The position numbers were made by a program, and so were the translations under genes. Positions 16,562 to 25,286 of a DNA stretch of 64,000 nt are shown here, one piece after another. The number at the start of each line of letters is the position of its first letter. Positions within the stretch are counted from its first letter, which is position 1. The stretch is from positions 1,201,501 through 1,265,500 of the forward strand of contig NZ_JASBAN010000001.1 of the NCBI RefSeq assembly GCF_029953305.1. Reading direction: 5' to 3'. The stretch comes from Commensalibacter nepenthis (GTDB lineage: Bacteria; Pseudomonadota; Alphaproteobacteria; Acetobacterales; Acetobacteraceae). Below the pieces are notes generated by a model, which was not told the DNA's origin, did not search any database, and saw only the letters and a program-made list of their open reading frames with translations.

Positions 16562-17485
16562 TTATTTTTGATCGCTATTGGATGAATCCCGTAAAAACGC
16601 TTCTAACGCTGGATCGACCTTGCCAATTTTAACTTGTAAAGCAACATATAAATCACCTGCTTCTTGATTACCCTTGGCTGATAAACCGCGCCCTTTTAAA
16701 CGTAACACACTGCCTGTATCAGAATGCGCAGGAACATTTAAAGCTACTTCACCCTTGGGTGTCGGGACTGTTATTTTTCCACCTAATATGGCTGTTTTCA
16801 AATCCATAGACCACGTCAGACGAATATTTCTGCCTTCACGTTTGAAATGTGGATGTGCACGTACGTGAATGGTAATTAACGCATCCCCAGCAGGGGCGTT
16901 ATTAAACCCAAGGTCTCCCTTGCCTCGCAACCTTAAAACTTGTCCGTCTTCTATGCCGGAAGGAATAGTAACATTCAACTCCCCGCCGCCAGGTAGCGTA
17001 ATGCGTGATTTTTTACCATTTACAGCATCAAGAAAATCAATATCTAAATTATATCGACGATCTTGTCCTTTTTGTGCGCGAAAACCGCCACCGCCTTGTT
17101 GAAAATTTCCCCTGCCAGCACCACCAAACATACTAAAAATATCTTGCAAATCTTCTTCAGAAAAATTGCCTTGCGGTCCACCTTGTTGGCTATATCTGAA
17201 CCCCTGAGCACCATCACCATGGCTTTGATATCGTCCACGACCTCCAGCAAATCCTTGCTCTTGACCATGAATATCAATTTCGCCACGATCAAAACGCGCA
17301 CGTTTTTCTGGGTCAGACAATAAATCGTGAGCCACGCTTACAAGTTTAAATTGCTCTTCTGCTTTTTTATCCCCAGGATTTAAATCTGGATGATGTTTTT
17401 TTGCTAACTTACGATAAGCCTTACGGATATCATCCTGGCTAGCTGTTTTTGCAATTCCTAATATTTGATAAGGATCTGTACTCAT
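16562..17485 (-). CDS. cbpA: DnaJ-like co-chaperone of the CbpA type
   Basis: A 307-residue Hsp40 with an N-terminal J domain (residues 4-68, HPD motif in KKHHPDLNPG), a Gly/Phe-rich linker to about residue 135, and the two C-terminal substrate-binding domains, but no zinc-finger CxxCxGxG repeats. It therefore belongs to the class II/CbpA group rather than to canonical DnaJ. It would stimulate DnaK ATPase. AAAGGAA precedes the start. It follows a small gene by 12 bases, and a third gene downstream is cut by an IS end. Confidence 0.9.
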   Translation of the reverse strand: MSTDPYQILGIAKTASQDDIRKAYRKLAKKHHPDLNPGDKKAEEQFKLVSVAHDLLSDPEKRARFDRGEIDIHGQEQGFAGGRGRYQSHGDGAQGFRYSQQGGPQGNFSEEDLQDIFSMFGGAGRGNFQQGGGGFRAQKGQDRRYNLDIDFLDAVNGKKSRITLPGGGELNVTIPSGIEDGQVLRLRGKGDLGFNNAPAGDALITIHVRAHPHFKREGRNIRLTWSMDLKTAILGGKITVPTPKGEVALNVPAHSDTGSVLRLKGRGLSAKGNQEAGDLYVALQVKIGKVDPALEAFLRDSSNSDQK

Positions 17486-17497
17486 GCACTGGTTCCT

Positions 17498-17668
17498 TTA
17501 ATTCTTTACTATGTCTTTAAAATCTAATTCATCAGCCAAAGCAATAATTAATGCTTCAAATACATCCGCAGATATCCCCGCAATTGCAGCATCTTTGGCA
17601 ACTTGTATTAATTTGGCCTTTATGAATTTTTTTGCAAAATGAGGATCTTTGTGAATATCATCGTCCAT
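17498..17668 (-). CDS. Small conserved-looking protein (56 aa) upstream of the cbpA-like gene
   Basis: The frame starts ATG at 17668 with GGGAAG upstream and encodes 56 residues beginning MDDDIHKDPHFAKKFIKAKL and ending DELDFKDIVKN. It is charged, probably helical and cytoplasmic, without membrane segment or signal peptide. It ends 12 bases before the cbpA-like start, so the two are likely cotranscribed. I do not recognise the family. The good ribosome site and natural amino-acid make-up argue that it is real. Confidence 0.6.
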   Translation of the reverse strand: MDDDIHKDPHFAKKFIKAKLIQVAKDAAIAGISADVFEALIIALADELDFKDIVKN

Positions 17669-17776
17669 TATATATTATCTTCCCTAATCATTAAAAGCGT
17701 CTTTAGCACATCATAGTATGTTAACATAATTACCAATAATTATTTTATAAATTTACGAACGATATATAAAAATATG

Positions 17777-18032
17777 GGTCTTGTTGCAAATATTGAATGG
17801 TGCTGTGATTAGCCATAAAGCTAGCTAATTTAGACGGGTATATTATTATTTAGACCGAAGATATTTTGAATGAGTTTTATTTGTTCGTTGATTGTCCATT
17901 TTCCTTTAAAATCATCCTTAGACCTTAATATAAGCTTGCTATAGATATCAATAGACATAAATCGTTCCTAAAAAAATAATCAATCCATTTCTATATCGTA
18001 CTAAAATACATAATTAAATTTGCGATAAGACC
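17777..18032 (-). mobile_element. Internally deleted IS6-type element (256 bp)
   Basis: Both termini are present (GGTCTTGTTGCAAAT at 17777 and ATTTGCGATAAGACC ending at 18032). The sequence follows the intact copy at 10404 until CCTTTAAAA (17903-17911) and then jumps to the matching sequence near the transposase start. In the intact copy CCTTTAAAA occurs at 10529 and 11150, so 621 bp were lost between these 9-bp repeats. No target duplication is visible. Confidence 0.88.
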
Positions 18033-18096
18033 ATTGTTTCCATTTTTATGGTATGGTGAATTGAGTATTAACCATAATAATTTCGAAGCATTAAAA

Positions 18097-19005
18097 ATGA
18101 AAATTGGTATTGCAATTACAACCTATAATAGGGCTGAATATTTAATAGAGCAAATTAAACTTATCCGTAAGTTTTCTTTGGGTGATTATGAGTTGATCGT
18201 TTGTGACGATGGATCCTCAGATAATACGATTGAACTTTTAGAGAAAGAGGGAGTTTCTTATATATCTTGTGAAAATAAAGGGATTGCTTGGAATAAAAAT
18301 AGAGGGTTATATTACTTAGCTAATTACACATCTTGTGATGCATTTTTATTGCTTGATGATGATATCTTGCCTTGTATGTATGGGTGGGACGTTGAATGGT
18401 GTCAAGGAGCATTGCTTCATGGTCATATGAATTATATTTCTGATTTTGTAAATGCACCCATTGTATTTGGTCGGTGTACAGCACATAACCCCGGGTTATG
18501 TGGTCTAGTACAAGGTGCTGCGCTTGCTATAAGTAGAGAGGCATTGCAATTTGTTGGGTACATGGATAATCGCTTTGGTCGTTATGGTCACGAACACACA
18601 GAATATACTCATAGATTTGTTAAAGCTGGATTTGGAGGAATTATCCGTAAAGACCAAACGATGCTTTTTGCCATTATGAATAGTGGATTAGAGATGAATC
18701 ATCTTCCGTCTAGTGGAAGTTTAGAAGAAGCCAAGAAAAATGAACATTTGCTGCGTGAACTAAGTAATGAACCATTATATCGTTTTCCTTGGTTTAATGA
18801 ACAGCAACGACAAGATTTTTTATCTGAATTCGATGGCGTAGGGTACAAAATCATTATTCCAGAATGGGAAATATTAAAAGATTTTGATAGGGATTTTTAT
18901 CTAAACACATATCCTGATGTAAGAGCTTCTAATATAGATCCCGTGACTCATTATTTGTTACACGGATGTCGTGAAAATAGGAAGTGCAAACCAGACGAGA
19001 ATTAA
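18097..19005 (+). CDS. Family 2 glycosyltransferase flanked by IS remnants
   Basis: A GT-A-fold glycosyltransferase: MKIGIAITTYNRAEYL at the N-terminus, the nucleotide-sugar region VCDDGSSDNT near 40-49, and the metal-binding LLDDDIL near 95-101. The C-terminal 45 residues carry a FYLNTYPDVRAS...DPVTHYLLHG module that is found in many capsule or O-antigen transferases. The ATG at 18097 is preferred; the frame is open from 18034 but with poor start codons. Its stop lies one base before an IS6-type end at 19007 and its start 65 bases after another at 18032. It may be an acquired surface-polysaccharide gene; donor and acceptor are unknown. Confidence 0.85.
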   Translation: MKIGIAITTYNRAEYLIEQIKLIRKFSLGDYELIVCDDGSSDNTIELLEKEGVSYISCENKGIAWNKNRGLYYLANYTSCDAFLLLDDDILPCMYGWDVEWCQGALLHGHMNYISDFVNAPIVFGRCTAHNPGLCGLVQGAALAISREALQFVGYMDNRFGRYGHEHTEYTHRFVKAGFGGIIRKDQTMLFAIMNSGLEMNHLPSSGSLEEAKKNEHLLRELSNEPLYRFPWFNEQQRQDFLSEFDGVGYKIIIPEWEILKDFDRDFYLNTYPDVRASNIDPVTHYLLHGCRENRKCKPDEN

Positions 19006-19006
19006 G

Positions 19007-19198
19007 GGTCTTGTCGTAAATTGATTTTATTAAGTTTAACCTGTTATAGAAATGGGATGAGTATTTTTATTTAGGATTGATTTATGTGTAGGAGTTGTTC
19101 GCGTTGTTTACAGTAATATTTCATATCACTGTAAACAACGCGATCAATTTCTACATCTATATCATACTAAAATACATAATTAAATTTGCGACAAGACC
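19007..19198. mobile_element. 192-bp composite of two inverted IS6-type right ends around a palindrome
   Basis: The left 80 bases (GGTCTTGTCGTAAATT to GATTTATG) match, with changes, the inverted right end of the intact IS, reaching to its transposase start codon. Then comes the 69-bp palindrome, then 43 bases of the right end in normal orientation, ending TTTGCGACAAGACC. The unit is thus bounded by inverted IS6-type termini without a transposase gene. Confidence 0.8.
19087..19155. repeat. Full 69-bp palindromic repeat (copy 2)
   Basis: Nearly identical to the copy at 16387-16455: the arms begin TGTAGGAGTTGTTCGCG and end CGCGATCAATTTCTACA, with the same 13-base loop apart from one change. The few differences lie in the outer arms. 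Confidence 0.9.
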
Positions 19199-19253
19199 TT
19201 TTAAACTTGTATTTTAAAAGAGGCTTTGATATTGGTAATAGCACTTCTTAAAC

Positions 19254-19329
<76 letters not shown>

Positions 19330-19338
19330 TGATACAAT

Positions 19339-19380
19339 AAACAGGGTCGCTATCATTGTATGACACTGTTTCTTTTTTTT
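19339..19380 (+). terminator. tRNA-Lys transcript terminator
   Basis: AAACAG...CTGTTT with an inner GTC/GAC pair, followed by a run of eight or more T. It overlaps the 3' end of the convergent flippase gene. Confidence 0.7.
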
Positions 19381-20687
19381 CTCATGAACATAAAAGCTGC
19401 CTGTAAAATGATCAAAACAAAAGCAGCAATCACGGTTGCAGGACCAATTCCAGCCATTCCCCAGTAACCAATAGAACTATACAGCATAGGCAAAAAGATC
19501 AAGACATCTATTCCTCTGGCGCAAATGGCTCCAGTCGTATTGCCTGTGGTGATTAAAATAGGTTCTAAGGACATTCCCCATATCAAAACGAGCTCTGCCC
19601 CAGCCAACCAATATAGGAGTGTAAGCGTTTCAGGAGTTGAGTCTTTGTGCAAGAGTAAATGCATAACAGGCACAGCAATATAGGGTAGAATCAAAAAAAC
19701 AAGAGAAGTAAAAACCCCTGCGAACATTGTGATTTGTAATGCCATTTTATAGAGGTGTGAAGGTTTACTGCTCTGCCAAGAACGTACCATTTCTGGGTAT
19801 AATGTCGATTGTAATAAGGCGATTGGTTTAGCCATGGCTTCTGCGATTTTATTGGCGATATTATAATATCCAGCAGCAATAGGTCCCAAGGTTCCGCCAA
19901 TAACGAGTGTTGTAATTTGTTTAAAAGCCAAAGAAAATGTCATATTTAAGTTAGTGTTCCAAGCAAATTTCCATATTCCAGGCAAATTTTTGGTTGGCCC
20001 TTGGTTAATCCCTTTTAAGAATCCTTTTAATAAACCATGTAGGTGTAGTTGATATAATGCAAAAGTAAGAAAAGAGATGAAATTAAGGATAGCTGCCAAC
20101 ATCCATATTCCCACGGCATCAACCAATTCTCCGCCTATATAAATTAAAACAAACATTCCTAAGACGCGAGTAAAATTTGCAACGGTGCCTTGTATCGCAA
20201 TGAGATCATATCGATTGAGCAGTCTTAAAATTCCATTAGAGGTGGCGCTGGTGGTGAAAATAACGCTGAAACTATAAAAAATCCCAAGATAATGCCATTC
20301 AGCAGGCCACCCTAAGTAACTCCCGAAATAAACAGCACATAAAAAACCAATAATAAGCGCAAAGATCCCACTGCAAATATCCAGGAAAAAAGCAAATCTT
20401 AATACCCTTTGTAACAAAGGGATGTCGTTGTTCGTATAGGGTTTAAAGCCATAGTGCAATACTGTTTGCCAAGACTGAAACTCAGCCAAATCACCTATGG
20501 TTTGGGAAAAAGAATGGATTAAAATAAGAAAACCATAGCCTTTATCCCCCAACAGATGAATGGTTAAAGAAATTTGTAATAGACCAAGAGGGACATTAAC
20601 GGCTTTACCACCTAGTAATTTTAGAAGATTGCGTCCCGAACGCCTTAAACTGCCTCTATTAGAGGGGGAGGTCGTTGTATGAGACAC
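19353..20687 (-). CDS. Oligosaccharide flippase family protein (Wzx-like)
   Basis: A 444-residue integral membrane protein with about 12 hydrophobic segments from residue 20 onward, starting with a basic N-terminus (RGSLRRSGRNLLKLLGGKA). Sequence character (GDKGYGFLILIHSF, GTLGPIAAGYYNIANKIAEA) fits the polysaccharide biosynthesis/MATE-like flippase superfamily, which moves lipid-linked sugars or lipids across the inner membrane. Nearby rhamnose genes support a surface-polysaccharide role. The substrate is not predictable. Confidence 0.82.
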   Translation of the reverse strand: MSHTTTSPSNRGSLRRSGRNLLKLLGGKAVNVPLGLLQISLTIHLLGDKGYGFLILIHSFSQTIGDLAEFQSWQTVLHYGFKPYTNNDIPLLQRVLRFAFFLDICSGIFALIIGFLCAVYFGSYLGWPAEWHYLGIFYSFSVIFTTSATSNGILRLLNRYDLIAIQGTVANFTRVLGMFVLIYIGGELVDAVGIWMLAAILNFISFLTFALYQLHLHGLLKGFLKGINQGPTKNLPGIWKFAWNTNLNMTFSLAFKQITTLVIGGTLGPIAAGYYNIANKIAEAMAKPIALLQSTLYPEMVRSWQSSKPSHLYKMALQITMFAGVFTSLVFLILPYIAVPVMHLLLHKDSTPETLTLLYWLAGAELVLIWGMSLEPILITTGNTTGAICARGIDVLIFLPMLYSSIGYWGMAGIGPATVIAAFVLIILQAAFMFMRKKRNSVIQ

Positions 20688-20803
20688 TATTTAACCCCAG
20701 ATTGTTGATGATTATAATCATTATGAGTCTTCTTGTACAGGCAGTTATCGCAAATGTGATTAGGTTGACCAATGCTGTTTAGATAAAACAAGGTGAATAA
20801 TGT

Positions 20804-21469
20804 TCACAATGAGGGATATTCATTGATTGTTAATCCACGCCAGTGATTCTGTTTTTTTTCTAAAACAGTTAAAGACAGATTAACAATAGAAAGCGATAAT
20901 GCAGAATCTAAAGGAGTTTTTAAACTATGAGCGATGGCCGCTCGTATTGCGCCTCCATGAGAGATAATGATCACATCTTGCCCTTGATGTGATGTGGCAA
21001 GTTGTTCTAGTCTTTTGCCAACGCGTTTTATTACATCATACATTGTTTCGCCATTGGGGGGCATTTCTTTGGCGCAAAAAGGCCAAAAAGGATGGGGCGA
21101 GTATTGAAAATAGTGATCGGCGGTTCCGTGGGCTTTTCCTTGCCAATCGCCTAGGTTTTGTTCTAGGAAAGAATCGTCTGTTTGAATAGGGCATTGTCCA
21201 TAACCAGCCTTTTGGATCAGTTTGGCAGTGTCTCGTGTTCGAGAAAGCGACGTTGTAAACCAAGATGTTGATTGGGGCAGCCTGTTCGCTAAATGCTGAT
21301 AAATACGATGTTGTTGTTTTATATGATCTGGGCATAATGAGACATCCATAGTACCATACAGATATTCTCTGTCTTTTTGATTAACAATAGCATGGCGGAT
21401 AAACCAAAAACGTGTTGTGTTTTGTAATAAAGCAGGATTATCCAAAAATTGATACGTATTTTTTGTCAT
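20804..21469 (-). CDS. Histidine phosphatase family protein
   Basis: A 221-residue phosphoglycerate-mutase-like phosphatase: the catalytic histidine is in FWFIRHAIVNQ at about 22-32, a second conserved arginine in TTSLSRTRDTAKL, the acidic block EQNLGDWQGK, and the second histidine in IIISHGGAIRAA. Members include alpha-ribazole phosphatase (CobC) and broad-specificity phosphatases; no cobalamin genes are nearby, so the substrate is open. The promoter region towards 21.5 kb is shared with the divergent rfbB. Confidence 0.88.
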   Translation of the reverse strand: MTKNTYQFLDNPALLQNTTRFWFIRHAIVNQKDREYLYGTMDVSLCPDHIKQQHRIYQHLANRLPQSTSWFTTSLSRTRDTAKLIQKAGYGQCPIQTDDSFLEQNLGDWQGKAHGTADHYFQYSPHPFWPFCAKEMPPNGETMYDVIKRVGKRLEQLATSHQGQDVIIISHGGAIRAAIAHSLKTPLDSALSLSIVNLSLTVLEKKQNHWRGLTINEYPSL

Positions 21470-21623
21470 TTTTTTTGATGAAGTCCCAGAATAGATGAAA
21501 ATGTGTCATTTAATTTATGATATCTTATTATTATGGAAAGTAAATTACTTGATATTATACATAGACAAGGCTAAAAAAGAACAAAGTTTTAACTTTAAAG
21601 TTTTTTAAAGGTGTATTTTAGTT

Positions 21624-22676
21624 ATGCAAATCCTTGTTACGGGCGGTTGTGGTTTTATTGGTTCTGCTGTAGTTCGTCATTTGATTAAAAATACAAAACA
21701 TTCAGTAGTCAATGTTGATGTATTAACATATTCAGCTTCTCCTGAAACCGTTGCTGAAATTGAACAAGATGATCGATACCATTTTTGTCAGGTCAATATT
21801 ACCGATGCCGTAGCATTAACAAAAGTTTTTGAAACGTTCAAGCCAGATGCCGTGATGCATTTAGCAGCAGAATCTCATGTGGATCGTTCGATTGATGGTC
21901 CAGGGGTATTTGTTGAAACAAACGTCGTTGGTACGTATACTTTGTTAAATGTGGCATATGAATATTGGAAAAATTTATCCGAAGATCACAAAAAGAATTT
22001 CCGTTTTCATCATATTTCAACTGACGAGGTTTTTGGTCACCTTGAACTCAATGACCCACCATTTACAGAAACAACACCTTATGACCCCCGTAGCCCTTAT
22101 TCTGCATCAAAAGCAGCATCGGATCATTTAGTACGTGCTTGGTTCCATACTTATGGGTTCCCTACTTTTGTAACCAATACGACGAATAATTATGGTATTT
22201 GGCATTTCCCAGAAAAATTAGTCCCTTTAATTATTATCAATGCTTTGGAAGGCAAAGAGTTACCCGTTTATGGTAAAGGGGATAATATTCGCGATTGGTT
22301 ATTTGTTGAAGATCACGCCGAAGCATTGGTAAAAGCAGTTGAAATTGGGTTGCCCGGTGAGACTTACGCTATTGGCGCAAAACAACCGCGCACTAATTTA
22401 GACGTTGTTAAAACAATTTGTTCTATTTTGGACGAGTTGAGACCTGATCCACAGGGAAAATATGAACGATTAATTAAATTTGTTGGTGATCGTCCTGGGC
22501 ATGATTTCCGTTATGAAATTGATCCATCACATGCTGAAAAATCTTTGGATTGGAAAGCAAAACATAATTTTGAAACAGGGATTCGTAAAACCGTCCAATG
22601 GTATTTGGATAATCAAGCTTGGTGGCAAGCTATTCGTGATAAACGCTATAGCGGTCAACGTCTTGGGATGAAATGA
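21624..22676 (+). CDS. rfbB: dTDP-glucose 4,6-dehydratase
   Basis: Second step of dTDP-L-rhamnose synthesis. Short-chain dehydrogenase fold with the NAD motif [13 protein letters not shown] at residues 7-19, the catalytic [11 protein letters not shown] region (Thr-Asp-Glu) near 131-141, and [15 protein letters not shown] (YxxxK). Length of 350 residues is typical. It starts the rfbBACD operon, where gaps between genes are 4-12 bases. Confidence 0.97.
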   Translation: MQILVTGGCGFIGSAVVRHLIKNTKHSVVNVDVLTYSASPETVAEIEQDDRYHFCQVNITDAVALTKVFETFKPDAVMHLAAESHVDRSIDGPGVFVETNVVGTYTLLNVAYEYWKNLSEDHKKNFRFHHISTDEVFGHLELNDPPFTETTPYDPRSPYSASKAASDHLVRAWFHTYGFPTFVTNTTNNYGIWHFPEKLVPLIIINALEGKELPVYGKGDNIRDWLFVEDHAEALVKAVEIGLPGETYAIGAKQPRTNLDVVKTICSILDELRPDPQGKYERLIKFVGDRPGHDFRYEIDPSHAEKSLDWKAKHNFETGIRKTVQWYLDNQAWWQAIRDKRYSGQRLGMK

Positions 22677-22686
22677 GGAAATGAAG

Positions 22687-23595
22687 ATGCAGGAAAAACC
22701 AATGAAAGGGATTGTTCTTGCGGGTGGATCAGGAACCCGTTTACACCCATTGACGTTGGCAACAAGTAAACAATTACTCCCTGTTTACGATAAACCTATG
22801 ATTTACTATCCTTTATCTACGTTAATGTTGGCAGGTATTCAGGATATTATGATTATTTCGACCCCGCAAGATATCCCTCAGTTTAAAAGATTGTTAGGTG
22901 ATGGGTCGGATTGGGGCGTTAATTTTGAATATTGTGTACAACCTAAACCAGAGGGATTAACACAGGCTTTTGTGCTTGGTAAAGATTGGTTGGATGGTGC
23001 TCCTTGTGCGTTAGTTCTGGGCGATAATTTAATTTTTGCAGATCATTTAAGTGTTTTGTTACAGCAAGCGGCACAACGCCAGAGTGGTGCAACAGTATTT
23101 GCATATCAAGTGCGTGACCCAGAACGTTATGGTGTTGTTTCTTTTGATGAAGAAGGAAAAGCACAACAAATTATTGAAAAACCAATCGACCCACCATCAA
23201 ATTGGGCTGTAACGGGGTTATATTTCTACGATTCTAAAGTGACTGAATATGCCAAAGAGGTCAAACTTTCTCCTCGTGGTGAGTATGAGATTACTGATCT
23301 GAATAAAATGTATCTTGATAATCAGGAATTACGTGTTGAACGTTTAGGGCGTGGTTGTGCATGGTTGGATGCGGGAATGCCCGATAGCTTGATGCAAGCA
23401 GGTACTTTTGTACAGACCATTCAATCCCGTCAAGGAATGTTAGTTGGATCACCAGAAGAAGTGGCTTTTCGTCGAGGCTTTATTGATGCCGATCAATTGC
23501 GTGTATTAGCAAAAAGAGTGCATAAAACTGAATTAGGTCGTATGCTATTTGAATTGGCAAATGATGTTCATCACAAAGACAGTAAACAATTATAA
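22687..23595 (+). CDS. rfbA: Glucose-1-phosphate thymidylyltransferase
   Basis: First step of dTDP-rhamnose synthesis, making dTDP-glucose. KGIVLAGGSGTRLHPLT is the nucleotidyl-transfer motif, and ALVLGDNLIF, EKP and DAGMPDSL follow as expected. Of two nearby ATG codons (22681 and 22687) the second is better spaced from GAGGA; a third possible start at 22702 also exists. Its gap to rfbB is a few bases. Confidence 0.96.
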   Translation: MQEKPMKGIVLAGGSGTRLHPLTLATSKQLLPVYDKPMIYYPLSTLMLAGIQDIMIISTPQDIPQFKRLLGDGSDWGVNFEYCVQPKPEGLTQAFVLGKDWLDGAPCALVLGDNLIFADHLSVLLQQAAQRQSGATVFAYQVRDPERYGVVSFDEEGKAQQIIEKPIDPPSNWAVTGLYFYDSKVTEYAKEVKLSPRGEYEITDLNKMYLDNQELRVERLGRGCAWLDAGMPDSLMQAGTFVQTIQSRQGMLVGSPEEVAFRRGFIDADQLRVLAKRVHKTELGRMLFELANDVHHKDSKQL

Positions 23596-23607
23596 AGAGA
23601 TAGACGC

Positions 23608-24171
23608 ATGAAAATAGAATTTTTAGCTATTCCTGAGGTTGCTCTTATTACGCCTCCTCGTTTTCAAGATAATCGTGGTTTCTTTTCTGAAACGTATAAT
23701 GCGGAACGTTTAAAAGAGGCAGGTATTCATTTACCTTTTGTACAAGATAATCAAAGTCTTTCTACCCAAAGAGGCGTGGTGCGCGGGTTACATTGTCAAT
23801 TGCAACCGCATGCACAAGGAAAGTTGGTTCGTTGTACGCAAGGCTCAATTTGGGATGTGGCGATTGATGCACGTACGGGGTCTCCTACCTATGGTCAATG
23901 GGTTGGTGCAGAGCTTTCTGCAGATAATTGGTCACAATTATGGATTCCTCCTGGGTTTTTGCACGGGTTTTGTACATTAACCGATAATGTAATGGTGCAA
24001 TATAAATGTACAGGTTTATATGACAAAGCCAGTGAACGCGCCGTGCGTTGGGATTGTAAAGACCTTGCGATCGATTGGCCAATTAAGTCAGAAGAAGCAA
24101 TTTTGTCTGATAAAGATGCACAAAATCCAGGTTTTGCCGAAGCTAAAGGTTGGTTTTCATATTCAAAATAG
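23608..24171 (+). CDS. rfbC: dTDP-4-dehydrorhamnose 3,5-epimerase
   Basis: Third step of the pathway. The cupin-type enzyme of 187 residues has RGVVRGLHCQLQPHAQGKLV (catalytic His in RGLH), DVAIDARTGSPTYG and WIPPGFLHGF. It sits between rfbA and rfbD in the operon. Confidence 0.96.
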   Translation: MKIEFLAIPEVALITPPRFQDNRGFFSETYNAERLKEAGIHLPFVQDNQSLSTQRGVVRGLHCQLQPHAQGKLVRCTQGSIWDVAIDARTGSPTYGQWVGAELSADNWSQLWIPPGFLHGFCTLTDNVMVQYKCTGLYDKASERAVRWDCKDLAIDWPIKSEEAILSDKDAQNPGFAEAKGWFSYSK

Positions 24172-24180
24172 GGGAATATA

Positions 24181-25062
24181 ATGACAATTCTTGTCATCGG
24201 TGGAAAAAATGGACAATTGGCAGAATCATTTAAACTGTTAAATGATGATCGTTTAGTATTTGTCGGTCGTCCAGAATTTGATTTCACACAACCAGATACA
24301 TTAAAGATAGTTTTTCAAGGCGATCAAAAACCTAAATTAATTGTTAATACTGCAGCTTGGACAGCGGTTGATGCTGCTGAAACCAATCAAGAAGATGCTT
24401 ATTTGGTCAATCGTGATGGACCCGCACAATTAGCAAAATTATGTGCCGTTTATGATGTGCCGTTAATTCATGTTTCAACAGATTATGTTTTTTCTGGTGA
24501 CAAAGGGTCTCCTTATACAGAAACAGATCCTGTTTCCCCTGAAACCGTTTATGGGGCAAGTAAAGCAGAGGGTGAGCAAGCTATTTTGGCAGCACAACCT
24601 AATAGTGTGATTTTAAGAACCGCATGGGTTTACTCTGCGCATAATAAAAACTTTGTTTTGACCATGATTAATGCTGGGGCAAAAAATCCTGCACTAAAAG
24701 TTGTTGGTGATCAACATGGTAATCCAACTTGTTCTGATGATTTAGCATGGGCGATTATTCAAATTGCTGATCGTTATTTAAAAGAAGGTTGGAACTCTGA
24801 ATGGAATGGTATTTATCATGCTGTTGGTACTGGGGATGCGACTTGGTATGAATTGGCTGTAGAGGCGCTGCAACAAGCGGCTTTATACGGTCAAAAAATG
24901 CCAGAAATATCCGCAATTAAAACAGAAGATTGGCCAACACCTGCAAAACGTCCACAAGATTCTCGTTTAAATACAGATAAACTATATCAAGTATTTAACG
25001 TGCGTTTACCTAAATGGCAGGATAGCGTTGCAAAAGTTGTGCAAACAGTTTTTAACGCTTAA
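24181..25062 (+). CDS. rfbD: dTDP-4-dehydrorhamnose reductase
   Basis: Final step giving dTDP-L-rhamnose. The NAD(P) motif GGKNGQLAESF is at residues 7-17, STDYVFSGDKGSPYTE near 98-113 and the catalytic YGASKAEGEQ (YxxxK). Length of 293 residues is typical. It ends the operon and is followed by a hairpin terminator. Confidence 0.96.
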   Translation: MTILVIGGKNGQLAESFKLLNDDRLVFVGRPEFDFTQPDTLKIVFQGDQKPKLIVNTAAWTAVDAAETNQEDAYLVNRDGPAQLAKLCAVYDVPLIHVSTDYVFSGDKGSPYTETDPVSPETVYGASKAEGEQAILAAQPNSVILRTAWVYSAHNKNFVLTMINAGAKNPALKVVGDQHGNPTCSDDLAWAIIQIADRYLKEGWNSEWNGIYHAVGTGDATWYELAVEALQQAALYGQKMPEISAIKTEDWPTPAKRPQDSRLNTDKLYQVFNVRLPKWQDSVAKVVQTVFNA

Positions 25063-25086
25063 TTTTTTCTAATATATAATAGATAT

Positions 25087-25116
25087 AAAAAGCTCTGATT
25101 ATTTCAGAGCTTTTTT
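25087..25116 (+). terminator. rfbBACD operon terminator
   Basis: AAAAAGCTCTGA and TCAGAGCTTTTT form a perfect stem with a short loop and a T run, 25 bases after rfbD. Confidence 0.9.
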
Positions 25117-25134
25117 ATTGGATTGTAATCCATT

Positions 25135-25260
25135 TTATGAATGATAACCATCATTTTGGAGATGATATACGCTATTTGGATTTTTCTCTTTTTCAAGTTC
25201 TGATTTGTTTCTTTCGGAGAGTTTTGCAACTATATCAAAATTCTCAACAAAATTCCTAAT
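25135..25260 (-). pseudogene. Possible short gene remnant (about 41 codons, no start)
   Basis: On the minus strand a frame without ATG reads NFVENFDIVAKLSERNKS followed by ELEKEKNPNSVYHLQNDGYHS and a stop. The composition is protein-like and differs from the AT-rich noise around it. An in-frame TAA lies just upstream, so if real it is the tail of a decayed gene. I recognise no family. Confidence 0.3.
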
Positions 25261-25286
25261 TTATAGAGAAGTTATTGAAAGATTAT

